NCBI GenBank assembly: GCA_014650015.1
Contig: BMUD01000001.1
Span: forward strand, 414,197-478,196
Reading direction: 5' to 3'
DNA from: Streptomyces griseoloalbus
Lineage (GTDB): Bacteria > Actinomycetota > Actinomycetes > Streptomycetales > Streptomycetaceae
DNA: 64,000 nucleotides
The notes under the pieces are model-generated. The model was not told where the DNA came from. It worked only from the letters and a program-made list of their open reading frames with translations, and searched no databases. Each line of letters opens with the position of its first letter. Position 1 is the first letter of the stretch. Positions 57,000-64,000 of the stretch are shown here, piece by piece. Position numbers and translations under genes: made by a program.

Positions 57000-57640
57000 A
57001 CGGAGGACGAACCCCGGGCGGCCGGCACCACGGCGGCGGTCCCGCCGGCGCACGCACCTCCGTCATCGGCAGCGCGTTCTTCGCCGACACGGAGGACGAG
57101 ACGGTCGTCGCACGTGTCGTCGAGCGGCGCGGCGGGGACCGGGCGCACGTCCAGGTCCCCGCGCCCTCTCGTGCGGGTCACGCCCCCGCAGTGGCAGCAG
57201 TCGGACTCCCCGGCGGACCGTGGAAACCGGGTCCGGAGACCGTGAACCGTTCCCTCACCCTCGCCGAGACCGAAATGCTGCGGAATCTTAATAAGGAATT
57301 CCGCGGCAATGATCTCCCGGCGGAAGCTGTATTCGAGGCTGGTGCGCCAGGGCGCGATCGCTCATATGAAGAACTCGTGCGGTCCCGCCTCTCAGGACGT
57401 GAAGATCCGTACCCCGTGAGGGGCTCCGGAAGCCGCCGCCGCTATCGGCGCCGAGGCGGCGGCGCGGATCGGCGGCAGGGGCGTGCGCGCCCCCGGCGAC
57501 CCCGGCCCGCCGTCCGCCGTACCGGACTCCCCGGTGCCCGCGGGTGAGCCGCGGCTCGCGCCCGAAGCGGCAGCGCAGGCGCTGTTCGGGGCGCTCACCG
57601 CGGTCGCCGCGACGGCCGGCGCCGGCAAAGGGCGTACCGT
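57000..57640 (+). pseudogene. Decayed gene fragment with frameshift and nonsense mutation
   Basis: Reading in one frame gives ...VIGSAFFADTEDETVVARV and NRSLTLAETEMLRNLNKEF up to about 57328; then the sense continues in another frame as YSRLVRQGAIAHMKN to a TGA at 57417, and the same frame goes on after the stop with EAAAAIGAEAAARIGGRGVR, PGDP and EAAAQALFGALTAVAATAG to about 57620. The parts read as one protein C-terminal half broken by a frameshift near 57328 and a stop at 57417, lacking its N-terminal half. The style resembles, in my memory, the end of sulfotransferase-like proteins found in streptomycete wall-polymer clusters; this is unverified. Coding style is less GC-rich around 57280-57380. 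Confidence 0.6.
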
Positions 57641-57937
57641 TCACCGGACATCGTCGAAGGAACTCGTGAAGGTCCCCGGTCACCGCGGTCCGGAACGGCT
57701 GCGCCCGCGCCGAGCGAGCCGGTGCCGTCACCTGTGTCACGCACAGCAATGGCATAACTCCTGTGCAGTTACTCACAGCAATTCACCAGAGGTCCCGGGA
57801 ACCCTCACGGAGTACCAGGGGTCCTAGGTGAATGACAGGTTGCGCGCACATATGCGGCGGAGGTCGCTCACCTTGCACTGCGGTAACCACAAGTGGGACC
57901 ATTTCGAAGTTCCCTGTCGCCCCAAGGTAGGTCACCT
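57641..57937. other. Spacer before the cytidylyltransferase gene
   Basis: About 300 bases with moderate GC and several short AT-rich stretches (for example 57740-57790). Likely holds the promoter of the gene at 57938. No supported gene; the weak frame that crosses it is the tail of the decayed gene. Confidence 0.4.
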
Positions 57938-59434
57938 GTGTCCCAGCGCATAGCCAAGCCCCGTACGACCGCAGTGATCCTGGCCGGCGGTACCGGTCAG
58001 CGGGTGGGTCTGTCGATCCCCAAGCAGCTGCTGAAGATCGCCGGCAAGGCAGTCATCGAGCACACCCTGACCACCTTCGAGAAGGCCGACTCCATCGACG
58101 ACATCATCGTGCTGATGGCGCCGGGATACGTGCCCGACGTGGAGAAGATCGTCGCCAAGGCCGGCTTCACCAAGGTCACCCAGGTCATCGAGGGCGGCTC
58201 GACCCGGAACGAGACCACCGAGCGGGCCATCGCCGCGCTCGGTGAGGGCCTGGCCGAGGGCGAGGACCGCAACGTCCTCTTCCACGACGCCGTACGCCCC
58301 CTGCTGTCGCAGCGCGTCATCGACGACTGCGTGACCGCGCTGGAGCGCTTCCAGGCCGTCGACGTGGCCATCCCGTCCGCGGACACCATCATCGTCACGC
58401 GCACGCACGGCGAGGACGGCGAGTTCATCACCGAGATCCCGGACCGCTCCCGGCTGCGCCGCGGCCAGACCCCGCAGGCCTTCAAGCTGTCCACGATCCG
58501 CCGCGCCTACGAGGTCGCCGCCGGCGACCCCAACTTCCAGGCCACGGACGACTGCTCGGTCGTGCTCAAGTACCTGCCGGACGTGCCGATCCACGTCGTG
58601 GCGGGCGACGAGTACAACATGAAGGTCACCCAGCCCGTCGACGTCTTCATCGCCGACAAGCTCTACCAGCTCGCCTCCACCGCCGCGCCCGCGCAGAAGG
58701 GCGAGGACGTCTACCGCCGGCTGCTCACCGGCAAGACCATGGTCGTCTTCGGCGGTTCGTACGGCATCGGCCAGGACATCGCCGCCCTCGCCGAGTCCTA
58801 CGGCGCCACCGTCTACGCGCTGGGCCGCTCCACCACCGGCACCCACGTGGAGAACCCGGAGGAGGTCGACGACGCGCTGTCGAAGGCGTACGCCGAGACC
58901 GGCCGCATCGACTACGTCGTCAACACCGCGGGCGTACTGCGCATCGGCAAGCTGGCCGAGACCGACAACGCCACCATCGAGGAGGCGCTGAAGGTCAACT
59001 ACCTGGCCCCGGTGCAGATCGCCCGGTCCGCGTACAAGTACCTGGCCGAGAGCAAGGGACAGCTGCTGCTGTACACCTCCAGCAGCTACACCCGCGGGCG
59101 CGCCGAGTACAGCCTGTACTCCTCGACCAAGGCCGCGATGGTGAACCTCACCCAGGCCCTGTCCGACGAGTGGGCCGGTGACGCCGTCCGGGTGAACTGC
59201 ATCAACCCGGAACGCACCGCCACGCCGATGCGCACCAAGGCTTTCGGGCAGGAGCCCGCGGGCAGCCTGCTGTCCTCCGAGGCGGTGGCCCGTACGTCGC
59301 TGGACGTGCTGTTGTCCGAGCTCACCGGCCATGTCATCGACGTACGCCAGCAGGACCCCACGGCGGGCGCCGCGCGCGCCTCCGGGTTCGAGCAGGCGCT
59401 GGCCTCCGTGCTGGACCGTCAGGACGGCGTGTAA
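57938..59434 (+). CDS. Fused cytidylyltransferase / short-chain dehydrogenase (CDP-ribitol synthase type)
   Basis: A 498-residue bifunctional enzyme. Residues 1-240 are an IspD/TarI-type cytidylyltransferase with AVILAGGTGQRVG, PKQLL, VLFHDAVRPL and DDCSVV. Residues 265-495 are an SDR with the nucleotide motif GGSYGIG (272-278) and catalytic Y394-x3-K398 (YSSTK). The same fusion occurs in Haemophilus Bcs1/Acs1, which reduces ribulose-5-phosphate and activates ribitol-5-phosphate with CTP. It probably supplies CDP-ribitol for a teichoic acid-like polymer. GTG 57938 follows AAGGTAGG. Directly upstream of the TagF-like gene. Confidence 0.9.
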   Translation: MSQRIAKPRTTAVILAGGTGQRVGLSIPKQLLKIAGKAVIEHTLTTFEKADSIDDIIVLMAPGYVPDVEKIVAKAGFTKVTQVIEGGSTRNETTERAIAALGEGLAEGEDRNVLFHDAVRPLLSQRVIDDCVTALERFQAVDVAIPSADTIIVTRTHGEDGEFITEIPDRSRLRRGQTPQAFKLSTIRRAYEVAAGDPNFQATDDCSVVLKYLPDVPIHVVAGDEYNMKVTQPVDVFIADKLYQLASTAAPAQKGEDVYRRLLTGKTMVVFGGSYGIGQDIAALAESYGATVYALGRSTTGTHVENPEEVDDALSKAYAETGRIDYVVNTAGVLRIGKLAETDNATIEEALKVNYLAPVQIARSAYKYLAESKGQLLLYTSSSYTRGRAEYSLYSSTKAAMVNLTQALSDEWAGDAVRVNCINPERTATPMRTKAFGQEPAGSLLSSEAVARTSLDVLLSELTGHVIDVRQQDPTAGAARASGFEQALASVLDRQDGV

Positions 59435-59586
59435 TAATTGCCGTCAAATAGTCTTCGGTAATTCAGGCCTCTGCGGCCTCCCGTTAACGCAGTCCAGCGA
59501 CGGGAGTTCGCCGGGGCCTGAATCCGTACCTCCCGAATTACCCGCAGGCACACAACCGGCACTCCCCCTCCAAGAGCAGGTTCTCC

Positions 59587-61704
59587 GTGATATCCACCGC
59601 TATTCGCGTCGCCCGGGTGGGCAGCGCGGCCGAACTGGCCGCGGCGGTCCTCATGATGCTGGGCTTCCCCTGCCTCATGCTGGCCGCGCTCGTCCCGAGC
59701 ATTCCCGCCTTCGCGGCGGCGGCCGCCGTGACGTACCTGGCGGACCACTATCTGCACCGCAAGGGCAGCTATCTGGTCAACCGTCTCAGCAAGGTGCGGG
59801 CGGGCCTGTCGATCCGCTTCCTGATCCGACAGCTGCTGCTGATCCTGCTGCTGGCCCGCCTGTCCCTCGCGGACAACCTGATCTACTACGGGGCGATCGC
59901 CTGCTTCATCGCCTTCTACGGTCTCCAGGCCCCGCACGGCGCGCTGGCCACCCTGATCCGCAACCGCCGCCGCATGCCGGTCGCCACCCGCAACGTCGAC
60001 CTGGCCTCCCGCGTCCGCATCCCCGACGCCCCGCCGCGCGTGCTGCTGCACCGCGCCGCGGAGAAGATGCTCCACCTCGACCTCGCGGCCGTCGCCGGCA
60101 TACTCGTCGGCGCGCAGCTGGAGTCGGCCGCCGTCGGGTACACGGGCATCGGCGTCACGCTGGCCCTGGGCATCCTGTACGTCGCCGTCCTGGTGCCCTA
60201 CGTGCGCGGCCGGAAGATCCCGCCGAAGGCCGACAAGGTGCTGGCCGCGGTCGACGGCTGGCTGCGCGAGTACCGCCCGGAGACGGTGCTGTACTTCTCC
60301 GGCTCCAAGGACTCCGCCTACCAGGTCAACATGTGGCTGGAGACCATGGAGCAGCTGGACACCCGTCCGCTGGTCATCCTGCGCGAGCGGGTCATCCTGC
60401 AGAACCTGGCGCCCACCACGGTCCCCGTCATCTGCGTGCCCGGAGGGGTGCACCTGATGAACATGGACCTGTCCACGGTGCGGGTCGCGCTGTACGCGGC
60501 GAACGTCGGCAAGAACATCCACCTGCTGCGCGTACCCACCATGAAGCACGTCTTCATCGGCCACGGCGACAGCGACAAGCTCGCCAGCGTCAACCCGTTC
60601 AGCAAGGTCTACGACGAGGTGTGGACGGCCGGCCGCGCGGGCCGCGACCGCTACGCCATCGCCGACGTCGGTGTCCGCGACGACGACATCGTCGAGGTCG
60701 GCCGCCCGCAGCTGGCCCCGATCCAGACCTGGCAGGGAGTGCCCGGCGGTGCCGCCGACGGACGCTGCCCGACGGTCCTGTACGCCCCCACCTGGGAGGG
60801 CTGGGACGACAACCCCGGCAACACCTCGATCCTGCTGGCCGGCGAGACCATCGTGAAGAAGCTGGTCGAGGCCGACCCGGCGGTGCGAGTGCTGTACAAG
60901 CCGCACCCCTTCACCGGCACCCGCAGCGCGCGGGCGAAGGCCGCCCACCAGCGGATCGTCGCGCTGATCGAGAAGGCCGCCGCCGAGCGCGCCGCCGACG
61001 CGCGCTTCACCGCCGACACCGCCGAACAGACGCGGGCCAGGGCGGAACTGGCGCGCATCGAGGCCCGGCTGGCCGAGCTGGCCGTCGGCACCGACAAGGG
61101 CGACGAGGCCGAGGCCACCCGCGACGGGCTGGTCGACGTGGCCCGGCACGAGGAGACCGCCCGGCTGCGCGAGGAGTGGAACGCCGCGTACTGGCGCTCC
61201 TTCCCCGAGTGGGAGCACCGCGTCATCACGGGTTCCCAGCCGCGTCTGTACGACTGCTTCAACGTCTCCGACGCGATGGTCTCCGACATCTCCAGCGTGG
61301 TCTCCGACTTCATCGCCAGCGGCAAGCCGTACGCGGTCACGGACTCCGCCGAACTCGGCGTGGAGGAGTTCAAGCGGCAGAACACGGCGGTGCGTGCCGC
61401 GGTGATCCTGTCCAACAGCGCGGCCGAGCTGGGCGGGCTGCTCGACGCCGTCCGTGACCCGGCCGCCGACCCGCTGGCCGAGGACCGCGGTGAGCTCAAG
61501 CGCTACCTGCTCGGCCCGGACGAGCCCAAGTCCATCGACCAGTTCAACACCGCCGTCGCGCAGCTCGCGCTGAAGGCCGAGACGCGCAACCTCGGCCAGA
61601 CGTCCCGGATCACGACCGGCGGCCCCGACGTGGAGCTGGCGGACGCGGTGCCCGGCCAGCGGGCGTCGGCGGCCGGTGAGGCGGACGGCATAAACGCGGG
61701 CTGA
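59587..61704 (+). CDS. TagF-like CDP-alditol phosphotransferase with N-terminal membrane region
   Basis: A 705-residue protein. The first 220 residues include about six hydrophobic segments (for example AAELAAAVLMMLGFPCLMLAALV, FLIRQLLLILLLARL). The rest is a glycerophosphotransferase domain (PF04464 type) with H326 in FIGHGDSDK, H440 in YKPHPF, and SDISSVVSDFIASGKPY (about 566-583), matching catalytic histidines and the CDP-binding segment of TagF. It should polymerise alditol phosphate from the CDP-alditol made by the preceding gene. TagF of Bacillus is peripheral, so the membrane part is distinctive. GTG 59587 is used. A terminator follows. Confidence 0.9.
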   Translation: MISTAIRVARVGSAAELAAAVLMMLGFPCLMLAALVPSIPAFAAAAAVTYLADHYLHRKGSYLVNRLSKVRAGLSIRFLIRQLLLILLLARLSLADNLIYYGAIACFIAFYGLQAPHGALATLIRNRRRMPVATRNVDLASRVRIPDAPPRVLLHRAAEKMLHLDLAAVAGILVGAQLESAAVGYTGIGVTLALGILYVAVLVPYVRGRKIPPKADKVLAAVDGWLREYRPETVLYFSGSKDSAYQVNMWLETMEQLDTRPLVILRERVILQNLAPTTVPVICVPGGVHLMNMDLSTVRVALYAANVGKNIHLLRVPTMKHVFIGHGDSDKLASVNPFSKVYDEVWTAGRAGRDRYAIADVGVRDDDIVEVGRPQLAPIQTWQGVPGGAADGRCPTVLYAPTWEGWDDNPGNTSILLAGETIVKKLVEADPAVRVLYKPHPFTGTRSARAKAAHQRIVALIEKAAAERAADARFTADTAEQTRARAELARIEARLAELAVGTDKGDEAEATRDGLVDVARHEETARLREEWNAAYWRSFPEWEHRVITGSQPRLYDCFNVSDAMVSDISSVVSDFIASGKPYAVTDSAELGVEEFKRQNTAVRAAVILSNSAAELGGLLDAVRDPAADPLAEDRGELKRYLLGPDEPKSIDQFNTAVAQLALKAETRNLGQTSRITTGGPDVELADAVPGQRASAAGEADGINAG

Positions 61705-61725
61705 CCGGCCTCGCAGGTCCAACTG

Positions 61726-61768
61726 GGCTCGGCCCCCGAGGAGTTGATCCTCGGGGGCCGAGCCTTTT
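61726..61768 (+). terminator. Intrinsic terminator after TagF-like gene
   Basis: A perfect 17-base-pair stem, GGCTCGGCCCCCGAGGA with TCCTCGGGGGCCGAGCC, loop GTTGA, followed by TTTT. It ends 25 bases past the stop. Confidence 0.94.
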
Positions 61769-61910
61769 CAGGTGCGTGACCGAGGAGGGACGGCGCGGTG
61801 TGACGTGAGCCACTAAGGCAGAGGTGCCGGGCAACCTTCCCCCTCGAACACCCGTCTAATCAGTAGCGAATGACGCGAAACGGGGGACTATCCCGTGATG
61901 AGGGGGAAAC

Positions 61911-63137
61911 GTGACCGTGACGCAGCCTGATGTCACCGTGGTCATCGGGGCGTACGAAGCGATGCCCTATCTGGTCGAGTGCCTGGCCTCCGTGGAGTTA
62001 CAGACCATCGGTCCGGAGCGCATCGAGGTCATCGCGGTCGACGACGGCTCGACCGACGGCACGGGGGAGTACCTGACGGAGTTCGCGGACCGCGCGCCGA
62101 TGCCGGTCACCGTGCTCCGGCAGGAGAACTCGGGCGGCCCCAGCGGCCCGCGCAACGTGGGCCTGGACAAGGCCGCCGGGCGCTACGTCTTCTTCCTGGA
62201 CGCCGACGACCGGCTGGGCCCCGAGGCCCTCGAGCGGATGGTGGCCATGGCCGACCGCGCCGGCACCGATGTGGTGCTGGGCCGGGTCGAGGGCGTCAAC
62301 CGCAGCGCGCCGAAGTCCATGTGGGGCGAGACGCTGGAGCGCACCGACGTCTTCTCCTCCAACATCATGTTCACGCTCAGCGCGCAGAAGCTGTTCCGCC
62401 GCGAGCTGCTGGACCGGCACGGCATACGGTTCGACGAGTCGCTGTTCACCGGCGAGGACGCGCTGTTCACCATGGAGGCGTACCTGCGGGCGGACGGCGT
62501 CTCCGTGGTCGCCGACCACACCTGCTACTACCTGGTGGGCCGCGACGACGGCAAGCACGTCACCAAGAGCGGCGGCTACGAACTGCGGTTCGACTCCGCC
62601 CGCGCCCTGATGAACCTGATCGCCGACCTCGTCCCCGAGGGCCCCCGGCGCGACCGGCTCATGGTGCGGCCCTTCACCATCACCCTGCTGCCGCAGTTCG
62701 GCCCCCGGTTCCTCAAGGACGGCGATGACGTCCGGCGGCGCAAACTGTCGCTGGCGCGGCCGCTGATGGACGTCCACTGGACCGAGGGCGTCGCCGAGCG
62801 GCTGAAGGTCGAGGAGCGGCTGCGGCTGCACCTGGTGGCCGAGCAGCGGCTGGAACTCCTCATGGACGTACTGCAGTTCGTGCGGACGAAGCAGCAGGCG
62901 CCGGCGCGGCTGGAGAAGCGGGGCCGCCGCGTCTACCTCGCCTACCCGCACTTCCGTGACAGTGCGGCGGGCATCCCCGACTCCGTGTACCTGGCCTCCC
63001 CGCGTGAGTCCCGCGCCGTTCCCGGCTACCGCGAGGGCGGCGCCCGTTCCGTCCTGCGCCGCGCCGCGCGCAAGGCCCGCCGCAAGCTGCCCGCCTTCTT
63101 CAGGACCACACCGGACGGCCCGGCCGCGGCGGCGTGA
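61911..63137 (+). CDS. Family 2 glycosyltransferase
   Basis: A 408-residue GT-A transferase: VTVVIGAYEAMPYLVECLAS, VIAVDDGSTD, the metal site FFLDADDR and NIMFTLSAQKLFRRELLD, then a helical C-terminal half and a basic end (RRAARKARRKLPAFFR) that may sit on the membrane. Its N-terminal half resembles that of the transferase at 48524, so both are of the wall-polymer type, but it lacks the large beta-rich domain. GTG 61911 follows GAGGGGGAAAC. Substrate unknown. It is separated from the TagF-like gene by a strong terminator, so it has its own promoter. Confidence 0.9.
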   Translation: MTVTQPDVTVVIGAYEAMPYLVECLASVELQTIGPERIEVIAVDDGSTDGTGEYLTEFADRAPMPVTVLRQENSGGPSGPRNVGLDKAAGRYVFFLDADDRLGPEALERMVAMADRAGTDVVLGRVEGVNRSAPKSMWGETLERTDVFSSNIMFTLSAQKLFRRELLDRHGIRFDESLFTGEDALFTMEAYLRADGVSVVADHTCYYLVGRDDGKHVTKSGGYELRFDSARALMNLIADLVPEGPRRDRLMVRPFTITLLPQFGPRFLKDGDDVRRRKLSLARPLMDVHWTEGVAERLKVEERLRLHLVAEQRLELLMDVLQFVRTKQQAPARLEKRGRRVYLAYPHFRDSAAGIPDSVYLASPRESRAVPGYREGGARSVLRRAARKARRKLPAFFRTTPDGPAAAA

Positions 63138-63207
63138 GGCCGCCGGGGCCGGGGGACCTCGACGGCCCAGACCGTTTTCGGCTCGGGCCGGTTTGAGCCG
63201 ACGGTGC

Positions 63208-63358
63208 CGGGCGTCCTGCCTTGGACCGGCTGTCCCGCTTTGGATCGGGCGTCCTGCCTTGGATCGGCTGTCCTGCCTTGGACCGGGCGTCCCGCTTTGG
63301 ATCGGCTGTCCTGCCTTGGATCGGGCGTCCTGCCCTGGACTGGCCGTCCTGCCTGGAC
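63208..63358. repeat. Array of eight 19-base repeats
   Basis: Eight imperfect units alternate between CGGGCGTCCTGCCTTGGAT-like and CGGCTGTCCTGCCTTGGAC-like forms, giving a 38-base higher-order period; the last unit is 18 bases. It lies in the spacer between the convergent genes ending at 63137 and 63552. Confidence 0.93.
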
Positions 63359-63446
63359 CGGCGGCGCGCGGCCGGTCGGTCGTGGCTTGGCGGGCTTGGC
63401 ATGTCCCGTCTACGGGGACCGGTCCCCGGTGCCGTGGGACCAGTGG

Positions 63447-63524
63447 CCGGTTGCCCCGAGCCGGTTGCCCCGGGCCGGTTGCCCCGGGCCGGACGTCGGG
63501 CCGAACGTCGGGCCGGTCGTCGGG
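63447..63524. repeat. Adjacent 14-base and 12-base tandem repeats
   Basis: Three copies of CCGGTTGCCCCGGG (63447-63488, first with one change) run directly into three copies of a 12-base unit of the form CCGGACGTCGGG (63489-63524). Together with the 19-base array they fill most of the 414-base spacer, which otherwise carries no gene. Confidence 0.9.
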
Positions 63525-63551
63525 CCGGGCCGGGGCGACCGGACCCGGTCG

Positions 63552-64000
63552 TCAGACCGCGCCGGCTCCGGGGGCTCCGGCCCCCGCTTCCGCGGGAGCC
63601 TCCCGGCGCTGGCCGGGCAGTTCCGCGGTGGCCCTCAGCGCCGTACGGGCCCGGTGTTCCCGCGCCGCCGCGCACAGGGCCCGTACGGCCGCGGCGAAGC
63701 GCTCCTGGGACGTCGGCTCCGCCGGGCCCAGCAGTCGCAGCTTCAACTCCGCCCGCGCCTCGGCCAGTTCGTCCGTCTCCGGATGGCGCACCGACTCCAG
63801 CAGGGCCGGCACCCCGGCCGCGTCCGGCGTCAGCACGGTCGCCGCCGCCACCGTCGGGAACGCCGCGCGGAACGCCTCCTCGGGCAGCCCGCTGGTGTTC
63901 GCCACGGCGTACGGCTTCCCGCTCGCCAGGAAGTCGCTGATCACGCTCGACACATCGCTGATCAGCAGGTCGGCCACGTTGAAGCAGGCGTACAGCTCGG
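63552..64000 (-). CDS. C-terminal end of a second TagF-like CDP-alditol phosphotransferase (partial)
   Basis: The minus strand is open from the right edge to the stop at 63552, giving the last 148 residues. LLISDVSSVISDFLASGKPY matches the same segment of the gene at 59587, and LLESVRHP and ELKLRLLGPAEP follow the same order, so this is the C-terminal part of a related polymerase. The tail is Ala/Gly/Pro-rich. It is transcribed towards the glycosyltransferase gene, the two stops being separated by the repeat arrays. N-terminal architecture lies outside the window. Confidence 0.85.
   Translation of the reverse strand, partial: ELYACFNVADLLISDVSSVISDFLASGKPYAVANTSGLPEEAFRAAFPTVAAATVLTPDAAGVPALLESVRHPETDELAEARAELKLRLLGPAEPTSQERFAAAVRALCAAAREHRARTALRATAELPGQRREAPAEAGAGAPGAGAV

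Noticed and set aside
57483-57827. Independent 114-aa gene starting at GTG 57483
   Set aside because: Its first part continues in frame the decayed gene's C-terminus and its end runs into non-coding spacer; no ribosome site.
63208-63358. Possible CRISPR array
   Set aside because: Units are contiguous 19-base repeats without unique spacers, and no cas genes are present.
63221-63940. Plus-strand 239-codon and minus-strand 191-codon frames over the repeat arrays
   Set aside because: They arise from tandem repeats and from the antisense of the TagF-like C-terminus; residues are Arg/Pro/Gly low complexity.

Overview
This window is chromosomal DNA from a high-GC actinomycete, almost certainly a Streptomyces. 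The reasons are the strong GC bias at third codon positions, frequent GTG starts, actinobacterial families (mycothiol-type DsbA, PP2C/SpoIIE phosphatase, Eis-like GNAT, RNase E/G with long arms) and a gene order matching the conserved Streptomyces core tig-clpP1-clpP2-clpX-valS-folC-ndk-mreBCD-pbp2-rodA-...-rne-rplU-rpmA-obg. No species call is possible from sequence reading alone.

Layout. (1) 1-13.8 kb is housekeeping and accessory metabolism: pepN (cut by the left edge), a DsbA-like nitroreductase homologue lacking the second active-site cysteine, a zinc-ribbon mini-protein, two paralogous amino-acid permeases flanking bioY, rpiB, a Nei-type glycosylase, an Eis-like acetyltransferase, a SpoIIE-type phosphatase, a small HD hydrolase resembling mini-SpoT/MESH1, a membrane acyltransferase and a 64-aa membrane peptide. 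(2) 14.0-19.2 kb: divergent tRNA-Gly(TCC) and tRNA-Pro(TGG), then protein quality control (tig, clpP1, clpP2, clpX) with a candidate ClgR site upstream of clpP1. (3) 19.2-27 kb: valS, folC, ndk and several lineage-specific membrane or secreted proteins. (4) 27.2-33.7 kb: the mreB-mreC-mreD-pbp2-rodA cell-shape/sporulation-wall operon. (5) 33.9-45.2 kb: CYTH-CHAD protein, radical SAM protein (TIGR03960-like), DUF2344 partner and RNase E/G, interrupted by two unusual membrane proteins; one is built from repeats of a Y/W-R-x-V-L-x-P-x-G motif. (6) 45.4-51.1 kb: dTDP-rhamnose operon (rmlA, rmlB, rmlD, rmlC) with an embedded large glycosyltransferase. (7) 51.3-53.5 kb: rplU-rpmA-obg. (8) 53.6-64 kb: secreted FG-GAP protein, Tat-exported PhoD, a decayed gene, then wall-polymer genes: fused cytidylyltransferase/SDR (CDP-ribitol synthase type), a membrane-fused TagF-like polymerase, a family-2 glycosyltransferase and, at the right edge, the end of a second TagF-like gene in opposite orientation.

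How it fits together. The mre/pbp2/rodA block builds peptidoglycan, while the rml genes, glycosyltransferases, CDP-alditol synthase and TagF-like enzymes look like one locus, split by the ribosomal/obg block, that makes a rhamnose- and alditol-phosphate-containing wall glycopolymer; PhoD could hydrolyse phosphodiesters of the same polymer. The radical SAM/DUF2344/RNase E/L21/L27/Obg neighbourhood concerns RNA processing and ribosome assembly. The most unusual items are the repeat-built membrane protein before DUF2344, a likely CTG start for DUF2344, a long inverted repeat between clpP2 and clpX, the frameshifted wall-locus pseudogene, and minisatellite-like arrays at 33.8 and 63.2-63.5 kb.
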